64,000 nt of DNA from Gyromitra esculenta (Eukaryota > Ascomycota > Pezizomycetes > Pezizales > Discinaceae). The notes beneath the pieces were generated by a model. It saw nothing but the letters and a program-made list of their open reading frames with translations, had not been told where the DNA came from and searched no databases. The stretch covers positions 744,001 to 808,000 of the forward strand of contig JBCAML010000005.1 of assembly GCA_038503075.1 (NCBI GenBank), given 5' to 3'. The position numbers and the translations under genes were made by a program. Positions 47,060 to 60,600 of this stretch are shown here, piece by piece; the stretch's first letter is position 1, and each line of letters begins with the position of its first letter.

Positions 47060-49180
47060 TCAGATACTGATCAATGCCACTTTTTGGTTCTTCCAATCCC
47101 ATCCCCCCGCTTGTTCGTCCGAATCCATTTCCCAGAGAGCATCGGCCCACTCAGAGCTAATATCCATATCTCCCATAAATCCAAACCCTCTTGATTTTCT
47201 CTTCTCCACACCCTCTAGATCCTTCTTGCCACCCGTTTGCATTTTCTCGAGTGCCTCCAAAACTATGCATTCCGAACTAGCCGTCCTCCTCCGATTCCTC
47301 CTCCCCGATGGTGTCTCAAGCATCTGCCCATACGAAGACGTTGAAGAAATAGAAGACGACATCGTTAATTCTGGCGTTGAAGTAGTTGAAGTAATCGAGG
47401 TCGCTAAGCTAGATATTGATCCTTGACGCATCTGAGTAATTAATGAGAGGTGGTGTCGATATGCTTCTTCGATCTCAGAGTCATCATCCTCCTCCTCCTC
47501 CTCCTCCTCCTCTTCATCGTCTGAAGAATAATACTCAGGCGGGTTGGTGTAAAGCCAAGAACTCTTGCTCTTGAGCTCTTTGATCCCGAGGTAAAATACT
47601 GATTCTGCATCATCCTTGATCTCAACCTCGTCACCGGTAAGTCCACAAAAACCGATGGAGTTTTGTCGATCAAGTGAAGGACGTTGACCCCGACAGAAAA
47701 ACGTAGCAACGGAAGATTTCCGTGATCCAGATATTGAAGATTTCCGTGATCTAGATATTGAAGATCTTCTTGAGAAAGAAAGCGAAGATCCTCGCGATGG
47801 GGCGGGGGAAAGCTTTCTTGTATAGAAATTTGCCGGTGTATCCTCGATGTCGGTGTCTTCGTCTTCGTCAAACAGGAACGACATTGTTGATCCGGCGGAA
47901 CGAGGCGTTGGGGGTTGGATTATTGGGGAATCTGGCATCAGCAGGGCATCTCCAAGAGCAGATGCTGCTTTCTGTTTGTTTTTCGGCGACATTGAGAAAA
48001 CAGAGGATCCCAAGACTCTTTCAGGTTTTGAGGGTATTGGAAGACATGATTTGGGGAATTTGATGGTTGTAGATTCGATCTTCTCGGCCATTTCGCTCAC
48101 CTGTGATGGTTCTTGTGATGTAATGAACCAAGGACTCGATAGGTATGCTGGGCAAATATCCTCGTTGCAGTTATAGTTTCGGGGTACTTTATTCCCCTTG
48201 GGATGTTCGACCTCCAAAGTATCTTCTTGACCTGACTCCTCTGAGAGGGTTTGGAAAAGTAACTGGACGCCGGCTTCTGGGGATTTAGTGAAATTGTAAT
48301 ATTCTGAATCCGAAATAAGTGTGTCGAGTTTGATCGGCGAGGCAAGAGAAGGCTTTTCGACTTCTCTTATAAGGCACGAAGAGGATATTTTCGGGGAACT
48401 TTGAAGGTCAAGAGGCGGGGGCCGGCGGCTATTCTTGCTGCTTTTAGGGGCAGATTTGAAGAGCCGAAACCGTGTGTTCGCAATCGCGCGGGTATTTTGT
48501 GTATTCGGCTTAGTCGATGTTCGGACTGGAGGCGTTTCGGGGCTTTTAGGACTCGCAGGAGCAGATCCGGTCTTCTTCATTACACTGTTGTGGAACGGGA
48601 ACGGGCGGAAACCTCGGAGTATCGATGCCTTAATGGCAGCAGCTTTACCCTTCTTCCCCATCTCTACCAGATCATCACTTTCCTCTCCATACCCATAACT
48701 CTCGTCATGGAACCTGATCCTGATCGGCGAAATAACTGGCCCGTTATCAATTACTGATTCTACCATCGACTCTGCCACTGACTCTGCATATGCTGTGGAA
48801 GCAGAGAGATGACATTCTCTTCTCAGAGAATGAGTAAGTGAGGTCATTGATGATCGCTTCGATGACCATGACGATATGACCGAAGGATCTTTACTCGAAG
48901 GAGAGACTTCACCATCTTCCAAGCAAGGTGTTCTTCCACAGCTGGCTTTAGGTGAAAGTGCTCTTGAACGAGGTCCGGTGGGGGTCACTGGGCGAGGGTC
49001 GAACGAAAAATCTGATTTGAAGACCATATTAGGCTGCCTTAATCGCACCAGCATATCAAGGCAGCAGGGCCTGTTTCTTTTCTCTCGATGAGGATGCGGC
49101 TCGGTCGAATTAAGTGTCAACGGATGTATGGAAAAGTTAACGAATGTGTGGAAGGGCGTATCGGTAGACGCGGATAGCAA
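47060..49180 (-). CDS. Disordered Ser/Pro-rich protein of unknown function
   Basis: A single uninterrupted frame of up to 706 residues on the minus strand. The first Met is at 49180; Met43 (49054) and Met52 (49027, MVFKSDFSFDPRPVTP) are plausible alternative starts, and the latter begins the sequence that looks conserved. The protein is largely disordered: Ser/Pro-rich segments with many SP and TP sites (SPKSPETPP, APSRGSSLSFSRRSS), a three-fold SRKSS-like repeat, an acidic block (DDEEEEEEEEEDDDSEIEE), and a C-terminal stretch SSEWADALWEMDSDEQAGGW that may be a short binding motif. Many RxxS and SP contexts suggest phospho-regulation. I recognise no domain. The length and coherence of the frame support a real gene. 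Confidence 0.8.
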   Translation of the reverse strand: MLSASTDTPFHTFVNFSIHPLTLNSTEPHPHREKRNRPCCLDMLVRLRQPNMVFKSDFSFDPRPVTPTGPRSRALSPKASCGRTPCLEDGEVSPSSKDPSVISSWSSKRSSMTSLTHSLRRECHLSASTAYAESVAESMVESVIDNGPVISPIRIRFHDESYGYGEESDDLVEMGKKGKAAAIKASILRGFRPFPFHNSVMKKTGSAPASPKSPETPPVRTSTKPNTQNTRAIANTRFRLFKSAPKSSKNSRRPPPLDLQSSPKISSSCLIREVEKPSLASPIKLDTLISDSEYYNFTKSPEAGVQLLFQTLSEESGQEDTLEVEHPKGNKVPRNYNCNEDICPAYLSSPWFITSQEPSQVSEMAEKIESTTIKFPKSCLPIPSKPERVLGSSVFSMSPKNKQKAASALGDALLMPDSPIIQPPTPRSAGSTMSFLFDEDEDTDIEDTPANFYTRKLSPAPSRGSSLSFSRRSSISRSRKSSISGSRKSSVATFFCRGQRPSLDRQNSIGFCGLTGDEVEIKDDAESVFYLGIKELKSKSSWLYTNPPEYYSSDDEEEEEEEEEDDDSEIEEAYRHHLSLITQMRQGSISSLATSITSTTSTPELTMSSSISSTSSYGQMLETPSGRRNRRRTASSECIVLEALEKMQTGGKKDLEGVEKRKSRGFGFMGDMDISSEWADALWEMDSDEQAGGWDWKNQKVALISI

Positions 49181-52100
49181 TGAGGGAAGTGACTTTTATT
49201 TGATTTGTTTCCTATCAGCGAAACATAAACTAGAGGGTTGAAGGAGGGAAGGAGGACGACAAGGACGAGGATAAGTAACGGTTTATTGCGAGGTGGAGCA
49301 AACCGAGAAAAGACGAAATGATATTGCACCTTGACCTATATACAAATTTCGTGGAGCTACTATGTACAAAACCGGTATGGGAGGTCTAATTTAACAATTC
49401 CTAGGCTGTCTCTTACAAGGGTTCCTTCCAGAATCTCAAGGTGCCGCGAGACGAAAGCAGATTGGTGTGAGCAGAGTGGCTGCCTCGTTTCCATGGAATC
49501 CACGGCCGCAACTGGTTCTGGGTGTCTGAAGCTCATCCTTGCCGAGCAAGCACCAGACACACAGACTTCTCAACCCTAGCACTCGCTCTTGCAGGGGCTG
49601 TTGGTGGGTCAGCGCTGCGATCTGTGAAAGCCCCAAGCTGAGTTTTGTTCTGTGGGGGCTGGCTGCTGGTGGGTGCCAACACAGGTCTGTACACATGTCT
49701 ACTACGAATCTGAAGAGCCCTCGTGTTATTGAAGAGAAAACAGAACAATGCTTACATGTAACTAGTGATCTCTCGATTGTACGTGGGATTGTGAAATGAG
49801 GCCTGGCGCCCCTGGGCTGCTTGTTCACGCCAATTCCTATCATTCGCACAAAATACAGGCACAGTCAAGAAAGACATGCGGTACGGGTGGACGGGTGTCC
49901 GCATTGGACAGATTGTGCCCCGGTTTACCGCCTTTGTTGTTAATGTCACCTGAAAGGACAGTGCACCGAGAGAGAAACACTTGCTTTTTCCTCAACCGCG
50001 GTACCTTTTCTAAAGTCTCAGTCGTCCCTCCTTTTGTTGTTGTTGATCGACAGGTTCTGTTGGAAAGCTTCTGATCCGCTGATCCTGTTCAATTTTCGTC
50101 AAATTACGAACGACATCGAAAACGTGGAATTGTGCAACTTTTGCTTTCTTTCGTCATTACAAAGTCCAGACCCCCTCCAAAGCATACCGTGGTTCCTCTT
50201 TCCTCAGCTCCACTGCTCGATCGTATCTCCAGGATATCAGTTCTCTGGTAAATGTCACGGGATATAATATCTATTTGAAACGAATTTGACCGTTCATCCC
50301 ATGATAAGCCCAAAGCCAAGATGATAACCATGGCTAAACAACGGTGATGAACAATGCACCCCACAGTCCACCCTGTGGACCTGACCTGATCAATCGGCGT
50401 CAAACTCGGTCTTTGCAATTCAAAAGAGGATTCTTGAGGCGAGAAACGTTACAAATTTGGTCGCCACTAGACCAAGTTAGAGCAAGTTGATCAAAAAGGC
50501 TGTGTACCCCGGTCTGTACGAGGCCTGGATACACACAGACTCAGGGGTGTGCGGCTCGGCGAAGATGCACGAAAACGATCTGCAAGCTGTTTCGAGCCGT
50601 CACACCAACTTCGGTCCAACTCTCATGAAGATGTTTATGAGTCTAAATGGGAACCGGTCTTTGAAGATCAGACACTGGGGCAATAACAATAGGGCAGTAC
50701 GTGTATTCGTAATAATTATGAGTAAATAAACGACGTCAGACCTTTAGAGTGAAAATATTGTGCTGGATAGATCATCTAAAGTCTCTATGAATTTGTGTCC
50801 GAGTGCGTATATTGAAGTAGCTCGAGATTCCTTCCAAATAGGCAGTAACGCACGAACATGCCTTTCTTTCTCTATTTCCCGTTAATACCGATTACCGATA
50901 TCAAAGTGGTGATTCCCTTTGAAAAGCTTGGTTCCTGATATTGAGGCTAGCAGATTAGTAGTAAGATTATCCCTTATCCATGGCACCTATTATTAACCTC
51001 CGCCTCACTACGAATTAGAGTAGCAGTGCCGTGCCGTGACCTCGCATCGTGTTCTGTTCAGCCCTTCCCCAGGAATAATGCTCATGGAGGTGCGGCTCGG
51101 CCAAGTCCCAGATCTTTGCGTGACGTCGTTCTCGGGGTATTACTCTCAACACAGGAACCCGAGAAGTTCTCGATCTTTGTGAAATCACACAACCACGGCG
51201 CCACTTAACTCACTCTGCTATTCCATGCGCCCGGCCGTATGCAGCCTTCGGGAAGATGACGTTAGGGTGATCGGGAGTGTTGATAAACATAGGATCTGTG
51301 ATAGGTGTTTTTGCTTTTCGGGATTCCAAGGGCAACTACAGCTCGCGAATCCGCTCCGAGTGGTTCCACAATCTCGGTGGCTAGTCTGCATTTGAAAATG
51401 ATTACCTTTGGACTGCAAGCATATTTGGCATACAACTGATATGTCGCGATGAAGATGCCGCCGGCGTGGCCTCTCCTTTAGGGATATGTTCCAACATTCG
51501 GAGGCAACAGTGTGAATGGAAACTGATCGTACCGATATGCGTGGCAAATTTACCTTGTCCAACGCCCAGCGTAGACACGATTGATGGAGAGATGAGAAAA
51601 CCAGGAATTCATTTGTCAGCTCTGTTGGCTGATTCATGGCAAAGGGGGAATCTAGTCAACGATCATAGCCACTCACTCGACCCTTGCAGTTGTTTGTGCT
51701 GACCATTACATGAATGTTTTGTTCTCTCCTGCACATGTACATGCACAACTCACACATTCAAACAAAATCTCCCCATGTGAGCTTCCAAAATTCCAACCCC
51801 TCTGTGTTTTCGGCCATCGTCTAACAAGTTCACCAAGGGAATACCCACAAAACCTATCAACTTGAAATGGGAGTGTCCAATGGCCATCAAGCACCCTTCT
51901 ACGAATCACCAAACAAAAACTAGAATTTTCCTTCACGGAAGTCACACCCACTTCGATATTGCCGAAACATCCCTCAACTCTTATCTGGCCTCGAGGTTTT
52001 CGAGCAGACTTGCTAGATGGTGCGGCTCCCAGAGGCTCAACCGAGCCTCACGTCACAGCATCACTTCGACGCGATGTTACTTCCTCAACCCCAGCTGTAA

Positions 52101-54619
52101 TGGAAGTCTCACGTCTGCTGACATGGTGGGGTAATTAATCTGTAACATCTCGCACCGAGCCTTATTTCTGTGCATATATGCACACGTGTGCGTGCGCATG
52201 CTGTACCGTTGGGATGGCGACGGAATGGTATTAGACGTGTTGATAGATATATTGTCGATGATAGGTGCCCTGAACGTTCTCTTGAGTTTCAGGATTGATT
52301 CACGACCCAAGAATCGAGTTCCAAAACGGTTCACGATCATATTGGTTGGCCTGCATCGTGCATACTTAGCGATGGGCGACATTGAAATCGGTATGCAGAA
52401 TACAGTCACCCCGCTACGTCTTCCCCTAGATCCTAAGGCTATGATGAATCATGTATACGCGTGGCAAGCCGATCCACTCAGTGGTTTGTTTGATGTGGAT
52501 AATGGGAATTTCGCTTTCATAGGCTGAAGGGTTACTCTGATAATTTAACTCTAATTGGTTTGTTTTGAAGAAGAAACCCCGAGAGAGTTGAGCATCAGCT
52601 ACCCCGCATTATTCCGAGTGAAACCAGAATTGAGAAGTCAGAAACACAGGGCTTACATCGTTACGATTCAACAGATTCTCCGACTGAACTGATGACGTTG
52701 AAAGCTATAAAGTCATGAATTATCACTCGAGTTCGAAACAACGTTGAACCTAACTTCCCTCAAAGTCCGAAATTAAGTCCGCATATGGTTGTCTAGTACC
52801 TATCAAGCTTGACAGCACTTGAAATTGAGCATGCGTACGTACGGGGCCCCGGAGGCCGAACGGTGTTCAAAAGCCTCGACGCTCCTGTTTAGACTAGCTC
52901 AGGAATCAACCAGGTTCTCGGAAAGAATGCTGATTAGGTAGTACAGCTTCTTGCTACGGAGCCCGAATAGGATGATGTTTTAGTTTACCTAGTAAGTGAA
53001 AGCTACATGTAATCATGGAGCCGTTTAAAATTTGATTGTAACCGCAATTAGGGATTTAATTCTGATGTAAAACCGCCCTTTCCACCGCGTCAAGAGCTGG
53101 AAAAAACTCAAACTAGTTTCAGTGTCCACAGGACTATTGCCAAGACATACGGCTCAATGAGGCTCAACTGGTTTCAACGGGTTTTTTATAAACCTAATTT
53201 CTCGATAAGGAGCTACGATTTGACTCACTGCGCGAGATTTAGGATACCTACTTCATCTCTCGAAACACTTTTGTTGAATCGCATCTTGATGATGACGACG
53301 GTAGGCGTCTGACACGTCGATGAAATCGGTCTCCGATAGGAAGGTACCTTGTCGCTTCTGGAAACCACGAAACTTTAACCCATACGTCCCATCTGCACAA
53401 TGCAGACTCATGTCAGAGTCGAGTATGCATGAGAAAAATAGAGTTTATGCATGCGCAGGATGCAGTCGCGTTGGCGTTGCGTCCTCGGTAAGTCAGGGCG
53501 GCGCAGTTGGTGGGTCAGATCAGATGGTATGCTTAACTGAGAGGAACCTACTCTAAACTCTTCGGGTGGAAGGGGAGAATTGGACAAGCCATCGAGCGGC
53601 TAGCTGCGTGGGCTCCGGAGCCTTCTGAGAACCGGAACAAAGGTCATCCGAAGAAAAGTCGGCTATCTACATAATCGGATGAAGGGAGCGGCTGCAGTGT
53701 TAGGTGTAGCACAGAGAAGCAGTCGGGAACGATATTCTCGTTTCTCACCTTGTGGTTTCGAGGCTTAATTATCAATTTAGTCATGGATGGTCACTCGATA
53801 TCAATTAATGTCTATATTACAAGGTAAGATACGATTTGTAAAAAAAAGACATATTATAGAGTTAGTATATAGCATATAATTGGCATTATATTTCTCCTCA
53901 TAGAAGATGAGAAGCTTGTGTATGTAGCTATTGGTTTTAGTGTCGATTTTACGGTTATACTTCATGGACTTGCGGAATAATATCAAAATGACGATGATGG
54001 TACAAACTCTTACTCGTTTTTCTAGCCACTTCCTGGAGCAACCATCTAGTTCAGTTGGCGGTTTTAATTTCTACACCTATCGATAGATTAGAGGTCTTGG
54101 TAAAGGGGCATTGAATGCAGTAGGCCATTCAGAAACCAAAGTCTTTGTCTAACTCCCATGGGATGGGGTTTTTTGCTCACTGCAAACTTTGCCCAGGCCG
54201 TCAAAGTCCGCTGTAGTTGGCGCGTGTTTTGATAAGGGCAGGCCCACGCGGTTGACCTAGGTCGCGCCCTAGCTCACGTGAGGCTGGGCTGTTTATCTTG
54301 GCGTTTCCCACGCGACCCGTCGCGACAACCTACAACACACATTCCTTTGCCTCCCATCTTATCTCAACACAGATACGAATTTACGAATAATCCACATTTC
54401 CAACACTGTTAGTGTCGTGCTTGCCACAGATAACTCTCTTCGAGTTACTGTGATTGGAGCAAAGTATCAATAGTTTTCGATCGTGTGTGTATGATAAGTT
54501 TCGTATCGATTTTAGCACGATTCACCCCCTCTCTTTTTTTTTTTAGCTGTCAACTTCCACTTTATTTACTGCAACCAACGAACAAACTGCCTTGCCGCAA
54601 GGGCACTTGATATATAAAG
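49181..54619. other. Gene-free tract
   Basis: About 5.4 kb without a recognisable gene, RNA or foldback. The longest frames are 137-139 residues (minus) and 113 residues (plus, 52186-52527) and show no motifs. An AT-rich stretch lies at 53800-53980. The last 350 bp probably hold the promoter and leader of the next gene, including a T-rich run ending in AG at about 54533-54546 that could be a leader intron acceptor. Confidence 0.5.
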
Positions 54620-57600
54620 ATGGCGCCAACGCGTCGATCAACGAGAACGGCGAAGTCTACCGACCAGGAAGTTGCTAAACCAACAACCACATCATCCTCT
54701 TCAAGAGCCACAAGGGCCAGACCAACAACAAAAACGGCTTCACCAGTTGTGAAATCACGAGCGAAGGCTGCACGAAGGGTCGCATCGAATACACAGGTTG
54801 TACCTCAAGCTGAAGAGGAGAGCGAGGAGATTGGGCAGGAGAAGGAGGAACAGGAATTTATCACCCAGGAAAAGATTGAAAGCGTTGTTGCTGCCACCAC
54901 TAGACGTTCAACTCGCGCTACGTCTGTTGCTTCATTGCAAACACCACCTAAGTCGAAAGCAGCACGTGGCCGTATCGCAAAGAAAGTTGCACCCACGAGG
55001 AGGACTCGTGGTGCTGTTCCTGTCGCTGAGAGTAACGAGGTTATTCCCGATGCTGATGACGAGGATCCTACCACTCCCGGGCTGGTTGCTGAAGCCGCCG
55101 GTTCACCTACTCCCACCGAAGTCATTGAAGAACCAGCCACTATCGTTAAAGGCCGTGCAAAACGTGGCCCTGTGAGGAAATCGAAGAACCCAATCGAAGA
55201 ACCTGTAGTTCCTGAGAGTTCTGTCGATGCTTCCGCAACCCCGTCATGGGCGAAGAAGAGAGGCGGAAGGAAGGCAAAGGTTGTTGAGGATGAAAATGTT
55301 GATCAACAAATCGAGGCCACAGAGGCGGAGACAGAGGACGCGGAGACTGAGATCAGGGCCGCAGTTAAGGATACCGATATCGAAATGTCAGCGACTGAGC
55401 CTGTGGCTGCGAAAGGGAAAGGACGTGGGAGAGGCAAGAAGGCTGATGTAGTTATCGAGGAACCCGGAGTTACGGAGCCCGCACCCATTGTCGCAAAGGG
55501 AAGAGCTAGAAGGGGCAAGAAGACTGATACTGTTGCCGAAGAACCTGAAGTCACGGTTGAAGCCGCGGAACCTGAACTCGTTGCTGTGAAGGGAAGGGGA
55601 GGTAAGAGGGGCAAGAAGGTTGAGGTCGTTATTGAACAAACCAAAGCTACCATTGAAGATACCAATGCCGAGGTTGCGAAGCCTGAGCCCGTTATTGCGA
55701 AGGGAAGATGGCGCAAGGAGAAAAAGGTGGCTCAAGGTGTCAAAACGGCGGATAGCGCCGTTGATCAGCAGACCGAGGCTAGGGGCGCAAATACCGATGC
55801 TGCTGGTGAAGATAATGCAACCACTGCCGAGAAAGCCGAAGGGAGAGGACGCAGAAAAGTCAAGGTGGTGGAGGCTGTTGCTAAGGAAATTGAACACACT
55901 CTTGAGAATACCAGTGACGAGCTTGGCCAGCCAGAACCAATTGTCACAAAAAAGAGGGTGGGCAGGAAGGGTAAGAAGGTGGCTCGGGATGTCCAATTGG
56001 GGGGCAGCGCTAATCAAGAAGTCGAGGTTGAGGCGGAGAATATTGGTGCTATTGCTGGAGTTGTTGAGGAGCCCGAAGCCATAGTCGAAGATATCGAGGT
56101 TGAAGCTGCGGAGCCTGTGGTCAAGGGAAGAGGGCGCAAGAAGGGGAAAGCCACTCCGACAAGGAAGAACACCAAGAAGGGGCGAAAAGCTGCAGTGGAG
56201 GTTCCTGACACCGAGATGAGCGATACCGATACTCAGACTCAACAGACCGAAGTTGATGCTGAGGTCGGGATAGAGAATGTGGTATATGGCGGTGAGCCAA
56301 CTGTCGTTGCCCCAACAGTTATAGATTCAGGTATTTTCATTGAGGATGGAGCTATCACGAAGGAGCCTACCGTTCAAGGAGCCGAATCCCTCACTGAGCA
56401 ATCAGTTGTCGGAACCAACATTGAAGAGTCTGAAGCCATTACCCAGGAACCGAATGCCGTCGACAACGAGGAGCCAGTCATCGTGGGGCGATCAGAAGTC
56501 CTTGTCGAAGTGGTTAAGACTGAGGTCACCGCAAAAGAACTCGCTGCGCCGGAGTCAGAGCCTGATACTGCCAACCAGAGCTTGGAAGTCCAAGTAGAGG
56601 CTGCTGAGTTACCAGAGGCTGTTGTTACAAAGTTTCCGGGGCGGGACGTTAAAAAAAGGTCACCGAAGGGAAAGAGTAGGGTTTCTCTTCCCGTTGAAAA
56701 TACCGAAGCCGGAGAACCATCTGTCGACGCCGAGAAGTCCGAACCCACTATCGAGTTGGAGGAAGTGACTGAGAAGCTGCCAGAAGATCTTGGTATGTCA
56801 GAACCAGAAGCCGAGGCTATAAAAGCTGAACCAGAGCACGCAACCCGTGTTGTCAAACCTCGCAAAAAAGCGAAGAAGTCTGCAGCAACAATGAAGAGGG
56901 AACGTCAAATTAAAGCTGCTGCTGCGAAAAAGGCTAAATCTAAGCTGGAACCTACCCCAACAACTGAAGCAGAGATCGAAGCTCAAGATGCCATTCCAGA
57001 TATCGCTGAAGACGATGTACAACCGGCGAAAATTGAGGAGAAGCAGCTCGAGCAGGCGGAAGAGGAAGAAATAAATGTGGAGCAAAAGGATATTTCTGAG
57101 GAAGCTGAAGATGAAGAGGAGGGCGAACCCGATTTACCTCTGCCGTTTTCATCACCCGCTGCAAAGCCCACTATTATTCTTTCGCCTAGAAGAACCACAC
57201 CAGATCCTGATTTGGACCCCATTAAGACACCCGTACCATCGTCGCCCCTCGACAGTCGCATGTCACATCCTCTACATTCCTCTCCGCTCCGCCAGGGCCA
57301 CTCCGACCCTCTTGTTCTTGCTTCACCCCGTCAGGCCACCACTCCCAGCAACTCTCCCAGCAAGAAGCGATCAACTCCGAAATCTCGTACTCCAATCAAT
57401 CGTTTTTCTGGGTCTGGCACTCCATTTGCCAAAAATTTAGAAAGTAATTTTAACTGTTTTCGATTGTTTTTTCTTAAAAGTAAGCTGATTGAATGATATA
57501 GATTCTCGTGATATTATTGTGTCGACGATTACTACGCCTGCGAGGGGTCAGAGCGCAAGTGTGGCATCAAGTCCTATAATGATGCCGCCTGCAACTCCAG

Positions 57601-60600
57601 ACGTTGTTGCCGGAGATGCTCGTAGCCCTGTTAAGCAGACACCGACCAAGGAGTCGGAAGTCGCCAGGGATGCAGTGTCTGGGGAAGTTGGTGAACGCAG
57701 TGTGTTGGCAGGCAGTACTCTGAACATTAGCTCGAGCCCTGTTAAGAACTCTAGTCCAGTTAAAGGTAAATTATATTCCCCGTTTTATGAATTGTGTTTT
57801 GTACTGAGGAATTATGAATAGCGGGTTCTGGGGTTAGAAAGTCGAGCCCTGTTGGTCGTTTGAGCTTTAGAGGCCCCGATATCACCCAGTCTAGTCCATT
57901 AGTTAGTAGACTTGAAATCAATGACCCGAGCCTACTCCTCTCGAGTCCGCTCACTGTGCCGCCGAAGACTTTTAGTCCAACCAAGACACAGCAGAGTAGT
58001 CCGACAAGGAGTAGCAGCCCGCTTAAGTACTCCGGTAAGTTCTATTCTTCGTTTCACTCGGTCTATATTGCTACGTTTTTTCTAATCTATTATTTTTGGT
58101 TGTAATAGCTATGGGTTCTCCTCGTGGGTTCACTAGCGACGAAGTCGTGGGCGAAAGCTCCTTTATGAGTTTCGCAGGCGAATACAATCGTATGAACGCG
58201 CCAGATGACGATCAAGGAGGCGAAGAGGAGTACGAAGTTCAGGAAGTGCTTGAATTTGGAGAAGAAGAGGATAGAGAAGAGGCGAATCAACAGTCGAATA
58301 TTCGTAAGTTCAACCCTCTAGTCCAGTGATCCGGATTTTAGTTAACAGCATGTAGTCTCCGCTATAGAAGCCGAAGTTGACGAGGACGAAACGGAAGACT
58401 ATGATGCGACATTCGATGAAAGTCAGCTGTTCCAACTGGCAGAGAAGGCAAAGCTGAAAGGTGACGCACATGTGGAACGTGAGTTTATATCTCCCGGATA
58501 TAACAAATCCTGAAGTTATGATCGGCCTCTAGCCGTCCTTGATCCTTATCTAACACTATAACAGAACGGGACGAAGAGCAAGAACGAGAAGAGGAGGAGG
58601 AGGGAGAGGAGATCATCCCGGAGGTTCCCCAACGGAATATCCTGACTTCTAGAGTCAGCGACTTCGAAATCTCGTGTCTTGAACAAGTCCATCCTGAGCT
58701 TGGTCAAACCGAGAATGAACAACCGATGCCCAAGGAGCATGAAGCAAATGCTCATGGGAGCGACGAGGGAGCAGAGAATAAGGATGTTGCTGAAGGCGAA
58801 ATTACGTTCTCGGATTGTGTAGGGGACGGTGATAGCATTCCGTCCTCCCCGATCCTAGAAATTATCTCGCCTATCAAGTTTGATTATCGCCCTACTAGTG
58901 AGATCTTCCCATCGAAAGAGTCTGATGAAGTGAACGAAGACCAGCAGAATGGGCCTTTTAGCCCCATAGATATGGACTTCTTTAGCAATCGGTCATTCGA
59001 CACATCAGCCGCAGATTGGCAAGATGAGGAAGAAGAGGAAGAAGAAGATGTAGAGGAAGAGGAGCCGGACGTGAATAGTCCAGGTGGGCGCTTGAGGCAT
59101 TTCCGAGCTTCGTCTCCTCCAAATATCTGGCCTGGGGATGAGGAGCAGCCCGGTAATGAGTCTCTGGACTCCGAAGCCGCCGTTTCGTCTGCATCTAAGG
59201 GTTCCATGCCCTGGGACGAGAGTGACTTCGATTTCTCTGAAGAATTTATTCGCCCCCCGACCGAATCACCGGAACCAAGTGATGTACAAGGCTTTAACAT
59301 CTCTAATCACCTTCCACCAAGCTCGCCTACTTCTGAGAATTCGACTATCGACAACGCGAAAAAGGTCCCATCACCTGCGACAAAACGCCAAGCTTCGTCT
59401 CCCGCTGTTAGTGTTCCTCCCGTTACCTTTGAGGTAGGAGGTGATAATGCTCGACCAATTGCGAAAGCAAAGAAGCCAAGATCCAAAACCGATCCTTGGT
59501 TGGGGAAAAAAGGTTTGCAACCGAAGGAACAGAAAGAGAAGGGGTTACCGATCTCGGAAAAGTCAGCGAGCGAGGAAGAAGATAAAGATGAGATGAAAGG
59601 AGGGAAGAGGATGCTGGCGGCGGCGGAAGGAGATGGCGAGCGTACAAAGAGAATAAGGAAAGATACTGATGTTGCCCCGGAATTGTCCCGCGCACCCGCC
59701 TTCCTATTTCCTAAGACTGGTATCGAGGCAAAGGAAGGAGAGAAGGGGAGGCGTCAAACGTTTGGCGGTAAGCCAATGGCGAAAATGACAAGTTCCTCAA
59801 AAAGAAGAAAGTCCTTCCCTGAAGGCCCAACCGTCCCCGATCGTCAATCATATCTTTACGCATCCGACCCAGACCGTATCCTGCGCCATTGGGCCCAGTA
59901 TGAAAAAGATCAAACTGCTTCAGTGCCAACCGCCCCTAGCAGCCCGCTGCCACCAATTGCTACCATTCCTACAGCAACTAGTTCTGACGATAACTCCCCA
60001 CATCCCCCAGTTCGTTCGTCATTTGTAAAAACCCTCCCTTCTTTCGACTATTATGTGATGACGGTATCTAACACAACACAGGCGCCTCAGCCCAGAAGGC
60101 TCCGGTCCGTGTCCAGTGCTGCGCCATCGTCGCCAGCAGTCTCCGGCTCCCCCTCATCTCCATCCAGTAGTGGTAAGGAAAAGAGGAAAGCCGTCGAGCC
60201 CCTTGATACTGGGCGTGCTGTTAAATCCAGCATCCCAGTTTCGAGGAGGCTGCCACGCCGACCGTTCAATAGCAGGGCCCAAGAGGAGGCCGACCTCGTC
60301 AAAAAGAACACAGAACACAATGCTCTGTACTCCTGCAAATTGGACTATGAGCCCATTCAAAAGAATGGGAAACGGCCACCCTCTCTCGACCACAACGATA
60401 TCCAACGAATTGCCGCGGAGGCTCGCCGAAAGCGAAGAGAGGCAGAGGAGTTAGGGTTAGTATTGCGTCCTGGGGAGGACGAAGCGTTTGTTGCAGTGGA
60501 TGGGGAAGGGGAGAAAAAGAGGATTAGGTGGGACGAACAGTTGGAGTATGGTCGCGGAAGCGACATCTCTGAAGGGCCCCGTAGCCATCCTGAGCACTTG

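Noticed and set aside
52186..52527. 113-codon open frame with a fairly protein-like composition
   Set aside because: No recognisable motif, no splice context and a competing minus-strand frame; not enough to call a gene.
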